Shown: positions 1 through 42,900 of the stretch, one piece after another
Numbering within the stretch: position 1 is the stretch's first letter
How the letters are laid out: each line of letters starts with the position of its first letter
NCBI GenBank assembly: GCA_035771165.1
Contig: JAWNZC010000229.1
Coordinates: forward strand, 1,933,501-1,997,500
Direction of reading: 5' to 3'
Origin: Paragorgia papillata
Lineage: Eukaryota > Cnidaria > Anthozoa > Scleralcyonacea > Coralliidae
DNA: 64,000 nt
Position numbers and translations under genes: made by a program
The notes under the pieces: generated by a model
Seen by the model: only the letters and a program-made list of their open reading frames with translations
Databases searched by the model: none
What the model was told of the DNA's origin: nothing

Positions 1-1026
1 AAAAACTCATTAATTCACGAGGAAAATTCAAAAGAAATTAAAGTTTAATCAGTGTCTTTATATGTGACACGAAGTGAATTTATCAAATCATTAATAATTC
101 ATAAGGAAAATTCAAAAGAAATGAATGTTTAATCAGGTGTTTGTAAATACTGTTAAAACATTGATTAATAAAACATCAATGTTTATCAAAGTTATTAGAC
201 ACTAACGGCTCAAATTCAGCTTTTTCTGAGTTAAAATGATCTTATCTAACGTTTCTTACAACTCTTAAACAAAGTATTCATCATGTACACTTAGAATTTG
301 ATAAGTAAGTTAAAATATTCGCGTCCGATCTTTATGGGCATCTACAATGGCTCGCCGAGATCGGCCGCTCATATTTTAACTACTACATAAAAATTCAGAA
401 AAAGAAAAGCAGCTTTTTCATCGGGAATATTCAATTTGGATTTGTGTTGAGAGCTCGTGGACATTTTGCTCTATGTGCATGTAGATAGTTATTTTTTTAC
501 CAAGTGAGTTTATCAGGCAAGAATACAAGAGGTTTTTACACACAATTGTCTTTCGTTAAGTCGCTTTAAAACGTGATCTGATCACAACTTTTTGCTGTGT
601 TTTCATAAGCACAAATCACCGCACGTGTTTTTTCTACGAGTTAAGCATTTGTTGAGCTTGTTTTTTTTTGTCGAAGCTTCTCGTAGTTCAAGACCTTACA
701 CATTCCTTTTTTTGTTTATTTATGGCTAAAATACGTTGTTTATTTCAACCTTTTTTGCGTACTGTTAGTGCAATTTCAGATATAAAGACACGAGGCGAAG
801 CCAAGTGTTTTTATATCTGATAAAACACGAACTGCGAGTTTATTGAACGGCTTCAAAAACGAACCACTTGGTAAGTTCATTGGCGTAGTAAGTTTGAAAA
901 ATAACCTTGTCTATGCCGAGAAAATCAAAGCTAATGTGTAAATCAGGAGGTATCTTTATCACATATAAAGAACTATTAAACTTTAATTTCGTTTGAATTT
1001 TCCTCATGAATTATTAATGAGTTTTT
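1..1026. mobile_element. Foldback-ended element, possibly cut by the window edge
   Basis: Bases 1-45 are the inverse of 978-1026 (both carry ACTCATTAAT...GAGGAAAATTCAAA). A second direct copy of the end motif lies at 86-132. The interior has a TCTGATAAAACACGA motif that recurs at 10675-10740. No coding capacity is seen. Confidence 0.6.
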
Positions 1027-1502
1027 GAATTTTATATAAAATACGACAAACGTTCTTTCGATTTTCTGCACTGTTTTTGACCAATCAGAGCTTGCGTAGT
1101 ATATAAATGTTATTTTATAATTAAAATTAATGCATGAAATTTTGAATTTTGTGACTTTTTCTAAACGTTACTGCGGAACACTTTTCTGTGTCAAAATAAT
1201 TATTACACTGATTAGTGTTGCCATGGCAATCACATTTTTTATTATGACGTGTTGACAACAATTTAGAAATTCTGCTTTAATTTGGTATTATTTTTTTTTT
1301 TCATTATTTCAGAGTATTTGATTAACTTTAGTATTTTTAATATAATTCCATAAATTTTGTGTTATTTAAGTTCATCTAAGGTGTCACAGATCCAAAATGG
1401 TGGCGCTAGAAATCACGCTAGAAATCACGCTAGCAAGACCGGTGGTCAATATGATGACCAGTCAGATGTTAATATGGGGGGTCGTAACATTGTTCTAATT
1501 AC

Positions 1503-1566
1503 TAAACTAACTATATTTATAGTGGATAACGTTATATCTAAACTGTTTTCCCTAGAGGTCCAGTAA
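1503..1566. repeat. Single unit of the AAACTAACTTTAT repeat
   Basis: This 64-bp stretch (ACTAAACTAACTATATTTAT...CTAGAGGTCCAG) matches units tandemly repeated at 25470-25800. It lies in the intron before the first visible kinase exon. Confidence 0.5.
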
Positions 1567-1615
1567 AGATCTTAATGTTAAAAGAGTGTGTTGAATTTTT
1601 TTAAATTATATTTAG

Positions 1616-33387
<31,772 letters not shown>

Positions 33388-33394
33388 TAAATGA

Positions 33395-34062
33395 ACCAGA
33401 TCTAATCACGACACACTCTCTCTTTGATACACATTTCCTCTTTCTTACACAAACCAGATCTAATCACGACACACTCTCTTTTGATACACATTTCCTCTTT
33501 CATTCACAAACCAGATCTAATCACGACACACTCTCTCTTTGATAGACACTTCCTCTTTCTTACACAAACCAGATCTAATCACGACACACTCTCTCTTTGA
33601 TAGACACTTCCTCTTTCTCACACAAACCAGATCTAATCACGACACACACTCTCTTTGATAGACACTTCCTCTTTCTCACACAAACCAGATCTAATCACGA
33701 CACTCTCTCTTTGCTACACATTTCCTCCTCTTTCTTACACAAACCAGATCTAATCACGACACACACTCTCTTTGATACACATTTCCTCCTCTTTCTTACA
33801 CAAACCAGATCTAATCACGACACACTCTCTCTTTGATAGACATTTCCTCTTTCTTGCACAAACCAGATCTAATCACGACACACTCTCTCTTTGATAGACT
33901 CTTCCTCCTCTTTCTTACACAAACCAGATCTAATCACGACACACTCTCTCTTTGATACACATTTCCTCCTGTTTCTTACACAAACAGATCTAAGCCAGAC
34001 GCACACTCCAGCTCTTTGATAGACACTTACTCTTCCATTCACCAACCAGATCTAATCACGAC
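33395..34062. repeat. About 60-bp minisatellite in the CDKL5 3' UTR
   Basis: About eleven units of CCAGATCTAATCACGACACA plus CTCTCTCTTTGATAGACA and TTTCCTCTTTCTTACACAAA begin within ten bases of the kinase stop codon. Units differ by small indels. Confidence 0.93.
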
Positions 34063-34245
34063 GCATTCCATTGTTTTCATCGTGTACGCGATATTTTATT
34101 TATGATCGCGAACTTTCATGTTTCCTTGTTCTAATAATCCACACACGCGTTTAACGTAATTTCAGATCTTTTAAAGAGAAAGTGTTGATTCCTATTTTAA
34201 AATGTCAACACAATTGATGAAAGAGAAATTTTTAATTAAATATAT

Positions 34246-34251
34246 AATAAA
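34246..34251 (+). promoter_or_regulatory. Candidate polyadenylation signal of CDKL5
   Basis: An exact AATAAA lies 859 bases after the CDKL5 stop, followed by a T-rich stretch (GTTTTACTTT). It is the first canonical signal I see after the 3' minisatellite. Confidence 0.5.
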
Positions 34252-34464
34252 GTTAATGAATGTTTTACTTTAATGCTGTGAAATAGTTTATATCAGCACT
34301 CACGCCAGTCCCCCACCTCACTATATATCTACGTTAGGCCCCCTCTCCACTCCCCTCCCCTCCCCAGCGCGAAAATGTTTGTTAATTGAGCACGTACTTT
34401 AGTATTTAACTCTGGCTAACGCCAGACGATCTTACTCGTCAATAGGGAAACCCCTGGTACTCTA

Positions 34465-35166
34465 AAGCCTGGTTTCCATACGATCGTCCCGGTTGCCCAA
34501 ATCTCTCCAATCAGACTAGAGATCAAGATATTTTGAATCGCTGATTGGATGGATTTTATTTATTTTATTTTATTTATTTTATTAGCTTTACCATATTTTT
34601 ACATAACAGAAATAAATTAAAAAAATAAATACACAGAAAAAATATAAAGGAACACGATACACGATGGCGCCAATTACTGCGGGCCCACAATCTTGGACAA
34701 AAGTCATTGGGACGCGCCACGCGCACGGTCATGTTTACGCAAAAATTTACATATGCACCAAAACCCCTCCCCCTAATCAATGTTGACGGATATAAATGGC
34801 AAATATGCGTGAAAATACATTATATTTCATACAGTGAACAACATTGAAAGGGAGGAGGGGGTTGCTAGGCATCGATCGTTCAAGCAGAACCCGCTGAAGC
34901 AGAATGAAATGTTATAAGTGAAGAATGTGTTGTGGTGTCCGAATACTTTTGTCCAAGATTGCAGCAACAAAACAAAAACGAACAAATATGAATTACAAAT
35001 TAAAAACAACACGAAATATTTAAGAGGCTACGGACGGAATTACAGTTTACACAAATAGTTTTCCAGGTTCTAGGGTCATCTGGTTCATAGGCGGATTGTA
35101 AAGCATCAAAGTAATAGTCAAGCGATTGCGGGGGCGATCGGGACGATCTTATGGAAACCAGAGTTA
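34465..35166. mobile_element. AAGCCTGGTTTCCAT MITE split by a later insertion
   Basis: Left part 34465-34544 and right part 35122-35166 together match the intact MITE at 4137-4265. The 575-bp insert starts with a TTTAT-rich tract and contains an inverted pair (CAATCTTGGACAAAAG near 34690, CTTTTGTCCAAGATTG near 34951). Confidence 0.75.
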
Positions 35167-35169
35167 ACT

Positions 35170-36240
35170 CTTTCTTACTCGGGTCCTAATATTATCCGCC
35201 ACCGGTGACAGATAACTTCGATTTGTAATAATTTGGGTTTAAAATGATCCTGAATGATCCCTTTTTAAAACGAAACCTTAATAACGACATGCCATGAAGT
35301 ATTTCACGAGACCACTGATGTGTAAACGCATAATCAGCATGTCGGCGATGTTTTCGCACGTTCAATGGAAAAAAACATGGATTTGTCTACCGAAATATAA
35401 GCCAAACCAATGAAAATTTAGACTCTAACAACTCCTAAAGTAAGTATAAGCATTTGTCTGTTGTAATTATTTCGTAGATTAGCAATAATTTGGTAAAATT
35501 TGACGAAAACCATCTCGGCGGAGACTCGGACAATCCGCCATGTATTGAACAAACATTCCATAATTTTACCTAAATTTGGCGGTGTTTTAATGGCAAACAG
35601 GAGTAAATATCATGCAAAATAATCTGAATAGCTGACTTAAAAACCATCTTAATGATGTACTAGAAATACATTAATGCAACAACCCCACATCCGCTTTTAC
35701 ATGCTTTTTTTAAATACCCCCAAATTAAAATAAACCTCCTGATATACAGCAAAAACAAATGATAATCCTCAGGTTAATTACAGAATTTATGGATTAGGAT
35801 GACTAAACTGATTTATTGAAAGTTGAACCTATCAAAGCAAAACTTAGATTTTCATATTATTCTGGACTGGTTGTAAAAATATATTGTTTTTATCCATTTA
35901 GGAGGTTTCCAAAGGAATTATTTTTAGCAAGCCTTTAAATGGCTCCCTTATGCATGCATGTTTTGCAAAGGCAGAATTAAAAGTAGTCTTGAGGAGATAA
36001 AAATAATTTAATAAATGCGTCAATCAGATTCCATGAGAAAGAAGTATTAAAAATAAATAATTTTTTGTTATAGATTATAATAATATTTTTATAATAATTA
36101 GCATAAATCAGCATAATTTGCAAAATGCTAAGCTTTAGTGGATAATTTAGGCCAACAAAGTATCTGATATTATTTAGCGAGACATGAATCAATAACCGGC
36201 CAAAAACAGGGCCATTTGTTCCGGCCATCTTGGCCCAGCA
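35170..36240. other. Intergenic sequence without a recognised feature
   Basis: The interval between the two genes here is AT-rich, with no ORF, RNA or repeat structure I can support. Confidence 0.4.
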
Positions 36241-36271
36241 CCCAAATATAGCCCTGGGGACGAGGTTGCAA

Positions 36272-36800
36272 CTACACAGCCAGAAATCTCACAGGCTTGT
36301 TACAACCTGCAGGATTTGCAGGCTTCTTACAAGCTGTTAACAAGTTGCGACAAGCCTGTTGATTTCATCATGCTCTAACAGACTTGTTACAACAGATCTG
36401 TTACAACATGTTGCCCACAGAGCCGTAACAAGTTGTTGAGACACGTTGTAACAGGCCTGTTGAGAGCATGGAATGTCAGATCTGATAGAACAACTTGTAG
36501 CAAGTCTGATTAAGCCAACAAGGTCGTTCCAACTTGTTCCAACAGGCTTGTTGCAAGATGTTATTGCCAAGCTTGCACCAAGTTGACAACAACTTGCGAC
36601 GGAATTGTTATTAACAACCCGTGTTTCGTTTGTCACAACAAATTGGAACAAGTCTGCATTGAACCTCAAATAAAATGCTTACAATTTATGGACGCTTTGC
36701 TGTGTGCTTTTTAGCTTTTCTGTCGCCGACAAATTAATTTACGGCTTGCAACAAGCCTGCAAACAACCCGTTGCAGATTTGTCGGCTTGTTCATGACAAG
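36272..36800. repeat. CAACAAG-rich element, diverged copy
   Basis: AACAAGTTG/CAACTTGTT words like those at 24164-24425 fill the stretch; its ends are altered. Confidence 0.5.
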
Positions 36801-36813
36801 TTAGAAAAATATT

Positions 36814-37252
36814 TGGTCATGTGTATGAGTTTTGAAACCCGGCAAAAGTCGCGCAAACTGAATTCATAATTAAGAAATCAGATAATAAACGGCACAAACA
36901 AAGAACCGTTTATTACCACATGTCTTAATTATAAATTCAACATGGAACATTAGATACTAACATACACCATGCATTCTCTAATCTGATATGACCAATATCA
37001 CCGATATTTTACTATAATAGACGATTGAGACGCTCGTCATAAACTTATGTATCGTGTTTTACCAGGGGTTACAAACACTCGAGAACAACAAAAATCACTC
37101 GGCCTATTACCTCGTAATTTTCAATGTTCTCTCATGTTTTACAAAAACACGAGAACAATGAAAATTACTCGGTTAACGGCCTCGTGATTTTCATTGTCCT
37201 CTCGTGTTCTTAAGACCGGGTAAAACACTCACACTCGTTTATGAAATATTAC
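36814..37252. repeat. TGGTCATGTGTATGAG dispersed repeat, copy 1
   Basis: It shares its whole length with 59587-60060 in the same orientation (start TGGTCATGTGTATGAGTTTT, end ACTCGTTTATGAAATATTA). ACACGAGAACAATGAAAATC words and their inverses recur inside. A palindrome (AATTAAGAAAT...AACGG...CCGTTTATTA...CTTAATTATAA) marks the left. Confidence 0.8.
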
Positions 37253-37254
37253 AT

Positions 37255-37290
37255 ATCATCATCATCTTCATCATCTTCGTCGTAGGAGGG
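37255..37290. repeat. (CAT/CTT)n microsatellite
   Basis: CATCATCATCTTCATCATCT repeats of TCA/TCT triplets. Confidence 0.8.
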
Positions 37291-37788
37291 CATTAGGGCC
37301 AAAAATGCGGAGAAAATTTAACGCCATTAGAGGGGCAAAAACGCAAACGAGCTAAAATTCGTCTAAAACAAGCCTTTTCCTAAATTTTCATCACATACAA
37401 ATCACAATTTTTAAAAAAATGAAACTTAATAGGCGAGTTTCAGGGTGTTGCGCGCGCATCATTTTTCAAAAAAACTGGCAAAAATCCACTCAAAGTAAAC
37501 ATAACGTTTAAAATAATTAATAAACAAAGCAAACTTCAAAGCGCCTATAATGAGCTATGATTTTATGTTGAACCGTACCTTATACCGTGCACATCCTTTC
37601 TTTTAGGTTTATTAATATTTAAATAGCACGGTTGAGTGATTGAACTGAACTATTGGACAATTCGTTCATTATATGGGTTCAGTGACAGTGCATCGTGCAC
37701 AAAAATGCAAAAGGCGAACAAAAAGACATAAAGACTTTATCTGAGTTTCCAGACGATATTTTGAATGACTATGGGCGCTTTAATTTCC

Positions 37789-37934
37789 AATTGACAAGGT
37801 TAGACCGGTCAGTCCAGCCAGAATGGACTTGCTTTTGATTAGGACCAAATTTTCCAGTCTGACCATGCTATAAGTCTCAAACGAATCGTGTTCCATTTAA
37901 CCGGACTGATCGGTCTAACCGTGTAAATGGAAAG
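37789..37934. mobile_element. MITE-like palindrome (GGTTAGACCGGTCAGTCC)
   Basis: GGTTAGACCGGTCAGTCC and GGACTGATCGGTCTAACC face each other 100 bp apart, next to GTGTAAATGG-type ends related to 3741-3880. Confidence 0.7.
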
Positions 37935-38339
37935 CCCCCTGTTACAGGTAATTGATCGAAGATGGCAGCCTTCATGCAAATGGTTACCCGATTTCAGGGT
38001 TCGTACGTGTCGGGAAGAGTGAAATTCAAGGACGTTCAATGCCTTGAATTTCTGTTTTCAAATTCAGGGTCTTTCAAGTTTTGTACGAACCCTGCGATTT
38101 GCCCCCAATATCTGGTCTTGTTTATGATCTCTATGAAAGTGTTGACAAACCGCTGACCGTCATGTTTGTTTTAGCAAGGTTATTGGAAAATCAACCAAGA
38201 TTGCGTCCAATGTTATGTGACTGCAAACGATGTTACCGTAGCCGTAGTCCCAAACGTGCATGTACGCATTGCGTACCTATTTTTGGGCTATGGATTGTGT
38301 TAGTAATTGAATGAAATAATTTTTAAAATAATAATTGGT

Positions 38340-38550
38340 TTAGGTTGACTAGGGTTAGATTGGGTTTTTGGGCTATAGATTGAGTTTGAGTTGGCTACGA
38401 GACAACTATAAGGCTTTCGAATGATATGTACGTTCGTTAAACAAGCCTAATCAAAACAATGTTTAAAATCGGCTGGTTTTTTGTTATGCTTAGAACTAGG
38501 GTTAGGGTTAGATTGGGTTTTGGGGCTATAGATTGAGTAATTAGAGTTCC
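38340..38550. repeat. Direct repeat with TTAGGG words
   Basis: TAGGGTTAGATTGGGTTTTTG followed by GGCTATAGATTGAGT occurs at 38350 and 38505. The second copy is preceded by CTAGGGTTAGGGTTAG, two telomere-type units. Confidence 0.6.
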
Positions 38551-38874
38551 CATTGCAATGTTTCTAAACAGAAAAAAAATCAGAAGACCGTCGGTCCGTC
38601 GGTATGAAAAAAATTAGGCTACGAAACAACTACCATAGAAGTCTATGGTCCGGAAATATTGCCAAAGTATTCAAATGACGTTGATCTATTTCTCGTGTAC
38701 CTACTCGATCAGAATATTGTAAGGTTTCTACGAAAACTACACTAGAAAGAACATTTTGTAACTCAGTTAAGTAAGAGAAACATAAATCAAATTGAATGCT
38801 TCACATTCGTTCAAACGTTTTCTCTCTCTTAATTGTCCACATTGTTGTACGCGTATGAAAACCAAGTTGTTTAC

Positions 38875-38880
38875 TTTATT
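38875..38880 (-). promoter_or_regulatory. Possible polyadenylation signal of SREBP
   Basis: TTTATT on the plus strand is AATAAA on the SREBP strand, 915 bases after its stop. A short repeat (39046-39395) lies in between, so a closer non-canonical signal is possible. Confidence 0.2.
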
Positions 38881-39045
38881 TCTTCGTATTTAATTACATT
38901 GAATGTATACCTCAACTTTGTTTTGAGACATATCTACAGTTTTCAGTATACTTGTACACAAGTTTCTTACAGATATATCGTTCACGTAGATTAAAATCTA
39001 TATAATTGATCAGCAAGTGATCAACCTTTCATCCACCGCGTTACC

Positions 39046-39395
39046 CTACACACGTAAAAATCTCGCAGCTTGCCAACAGGATGTGTTCGCAACAGGCTGG
39101 TAGCAAGGCTGTTAACAGGTTGTAACAATGCTGTTCGTTCAAAACGCTGCTACAACATTGTTAGCATCAGCTTGTTAACAACTTGTTAAGTGCAGAGCGG
39201 TAACAGGTTGTTGGAACAACTTGTCATCAGTCTGTTGGAGTCATCAGCCTTGTTACAAGTTGTCAACAACCTGCTACAGACATGTTAACAGACTGGGACA
39301 GCCAGTGCGAACACATCACGGTGACAGCCTGTTGAACAGCCTTTGTAACAACTTGCTTGCAGGTATGTAACAGCTTGCGCGTCTTTACGTGTGTA
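39046..39395. mobile_element. ACACGTAAAAATC element, CAACAGG-rich
   Basis: ACACGTAAAAATCTCGCAGC on the left faces GCGCGTCTTTACGTGTG on the right. The interior is made of AACAGG/TGTTAACA words. It is the same family as 24164-24425 and lies in the probable SREBP 3' UTR or just past it. Confidence 0.65.
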
Positions 39396-39794
39396 CCTCC
39401 GTCGAACAAAGTATCATATCCTATATATAACCCTGCAGGTACTTCATGTAAGCCTGACCCCAACACAAACGCTATTCCTAACCAATGAATTATTCGTACG
39501 TCTATGACATGAACTTAATTATAACCGTTCTATAAAAGGCTCAGCAGATTTTTGGCAACACTCGCATTAGACTATCAGTACTGTCCTATACATACACTAT
39601 ATGCTATGCAGACTTGGTTTCTTTCATCGTAATTTGAACTCTGTTCTACAAGTTCATCTTGTAATAAAAGCTTTCTAAGACAAATAATTCTAACTTACTC
39701 GTCCTAAGTTACAAATGCCTTGACATGCAGCTACACGTATTCTTTACAGTTAATACTATTTTGAATATGCAAGTTGATCTTGGAACTGCAGATA

Positions 39795-39994
39795 TCAAAT
39801 ACTCAATAAAAGCTTTCGACATCGAGCTATCCGATTTTTTTCTCCAATTTTCTGTAAAGACTCCACCGCTTCTAGCACCATTCCTTTGCGTTCTGAATTG
39901 TTGGAGAATAATGACGTTGGCAGGTGACTGCTGGCCAACAGTAACGCACTTGCACGGTCTTTTTCCGTCGAGATACTGCAAGATACGTTTGTAC
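39795..39994 (-). CDS. SREBF: SREBP terminal exon
   Basis: The 200-nt exon after CCTTTTAG encodes [20 protein letters not shown] and ends [22 protein letters not shown] with TGA at 39797-39795. It aligns with the EALLLASCYLP end of vertebrate SREBP. Confidence 0.95.
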
Positions 39995-42900
39995 CTAAAA
40001 GGAAATAAAGTATAAACTTAAAATGGATTGTGCACAAATGAAACGTTTTTCGCCTTTTTTAAACAAACAAACAAACAAACAAACAAACAAACAAACAAAC
40101 AAACGCGCGAGGGAATCCGAAAGTTGTTTTGTTCATTGGGTTTGCAACAAAACAGAACAAGACAGGCTTAGGCGTTCACTCGGGCTACTCATAGCAATGC
40201 AGCTTGGCATAGCCTATGCACGAAACAGTGCAACAGCGTGCACATATTAAGCGTTTGTTAAAAAGTACAAAATAACCTACTATACAGTGCTAGATTCGGT
40301 AAAGCGCCCCGTGAAGTTAGCTGCCAGTTCGCCAGCCGTTATAGTGAAAAAGCTGGATTGAACGAGCTACAAGACCGGCAAAACCTTGGTGCAGCGACGA
40401 ACTGGGAGCTAACTTAACAGCGTTAATCTAGACGTTGCAAACAGTTCGACAAAGTACATGTTTATCAGTATTTTTCGCATTATTTGGTGCTACTCAGTAA
40501 GCAGTATATTACCTAGACGATCGACAACAAGCGAACGTACCAAGGAACTATTAAAATGCACACACTCATTGATATTATATTAAAGCTAGTGAAGCAGTTG
40601 AATCACATCGAGTTTATTTGGCATAACTTCACTAACACACAAATACATAATCCAGGCAATAAAGCAAATTACAAATATTAAAATTACCGCTCAATACATT
40701 TAAAGTTTTCCCATTTAGCGTAAATTTATTAAGTCTCTTCAGCACGAAATGTCAACACAGCATATTTACCCGTCCTCAGACCGAAATATAAATAGCTCTG
40801 CCAGCATCTTCTAGTGAAGATTTACGGCCATCAATGTCTGCAGTTGTAAGCGTAGTGAGCATATTTAACATTAACACAGTTGTCAGCCACATGACTGATC
40901 AATAACAGTGTTCAGTAAGTCACTTGTGATCTTCTAAAAGCTTCAAACCAGGTCAACAACAACGAACACTCGAGCAATAGCGAACCAGAGAAGATGGCGC
41001 ATGGAGATGAGCACACCGCGGTTATACGTCCATGTCCTATTTACACGAATTGCCATCCTTAGGTTAGGTTGTGTGTTGGGGTAAGGCTTTCATGAAGTAC
41101 TTGGGTTATGTAGGACATGGAATTATTACCCACACCGCGTGGTTTCGCAAAGCCTATCGGGATGATGCAATAATTGCAATTTGTCGACCAGAAAAATAAT
41201 ACAGGAAAGCCACCGAAACCTAGACTTGGCTGCCACAGGTAGCCCGAGTAATAAGCCAGTTCGTAATCTCGACTGAGTATCAAAACGAAGCGTTCTGCGT
41301 AAATTAAATTAAAACAATTCCTCAATCTGAATTTCTCAACCTAATGTTATAAATTGAAATAAGTTTTATCCCGACGCAGAACGCTCCATTTTGATGTGCA
41401 GTCGAGGTTACGAACCGGTTCGCTTTTTGCCAGAGCGCAAAAAAAAGACAGAAATCTTCGTCATACAGCATTCTAATTTCATTTAGTCAAGAGGATTGTG
41501 CAAGCACTCGTTTCCTCGAATAAAACTCGTCACCCTACGTTGTGTATAATATAGAACTTAGGTTAAAAAAAATTATGAAACTTAACGGCCCGTAAATCAA
41601 GTACGATTCTCACCTGCAAGCAGTTTTTCACCAGTAAAATATTTTTGACGCATACAAGTCCTTTGTAAAAGTCGTTGAGTTTGAATAGGACTAGCTCCAG
41701 CAACCATCCTGAAGGTAGCCTGGTACATGTACACCTGTCAATTAATTACGATCAAATTCAGTTTAGTCATGTTTGGAGGCTGTCCTATTTGCATGTAGCA
41801 CCCGGCCAGACATTCACAGAAAAACACTAAAGGATATTTTAGGGTTGGGCTAAACTGCAAATATAATACCACAAACAATAGTTTATCATCATTGTTTTTA
41901 CCTCAGACCCTGATTAAGTCATCGACATCCGAGGGGTCATTCTTCGACGAGTAAAATCGTGTGGTATTAAACAAGTAAAATCATGTGGTATTAAACAGAG
42001 TAAAATGACAAAAGCGTCGTTTTTCGCCAGTTTAGCTGACAATGGGTTAATTTAGTGGAATGAACATATTCGTAAACAATATATACTTAATAATATAATA
42101 TTTAAAGTGCCTATGAAACGAAAATTAAGTTTGTCTTATTTAAAAGAACACTTAAAATGAGAAAGTAACATATTCTCCAATTTTTTGTTTCCTTGCTTCG
42201 TTCTTGAGATATTTTACTTTGTTTGATATGTAAATTTAACTTATAAGATAACTTTACATCGCACTTTGCATAATGACTTATAAAGATTATATATCTTTGT
42301 TATTGTCAAACAAAAGCACTTAAAATGTACAGATTCAGTTGTAGGCGAAACACTCGCACATGGTTCCTAATTCGCCAAGCTGTGCTTTTGTTCGATAATA
42401 ACAAAGATATAGAACAATTTGCGATAAGTCATTAATACGCAAAGTGTGACGTAAAGTTATTTTATAAGTCAAATTTGCATATCAAACAAACTGAAATATC
42501 TCAAAAACGAAGCAAGGAAACGAAAATCTGTAAAAGATATTATATTGTCATTTTAAGAGTTCTTTCAAATAAGGCAAACTTAATTTTCGTTTCGTAGGCA
42601 TTTTCAGGGCTGGTCCAGATTATGGGTTTGTCAGCCATTTCGTTTACAAAAGAAAGAAATACAAAGAAAACTGTGAAATTTAATGAATCCAGTAATCAGT
42701 AATTAATCGAGAAATTCTCGACTCGCGCATGCACGGGAAGTTGATGAAAATTACTATATCGAGCCACCTTAAAATAGCCATATAAAAAACCTCTTATTAA
42801 CTCTTTGGTTACGAAAGGGGTCGTAAAGGACCCCGAACGTCAGATTGTTGACATGATTGGAATCTACGTTAAATTTTGCACTAGAAAAGGTTTGTTTTAT

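Noticed and set aside
38500..38520. Telomere
   Set aside because: Only two TTAGGG units in non-telomeric sequence; part of a short direct repeat.
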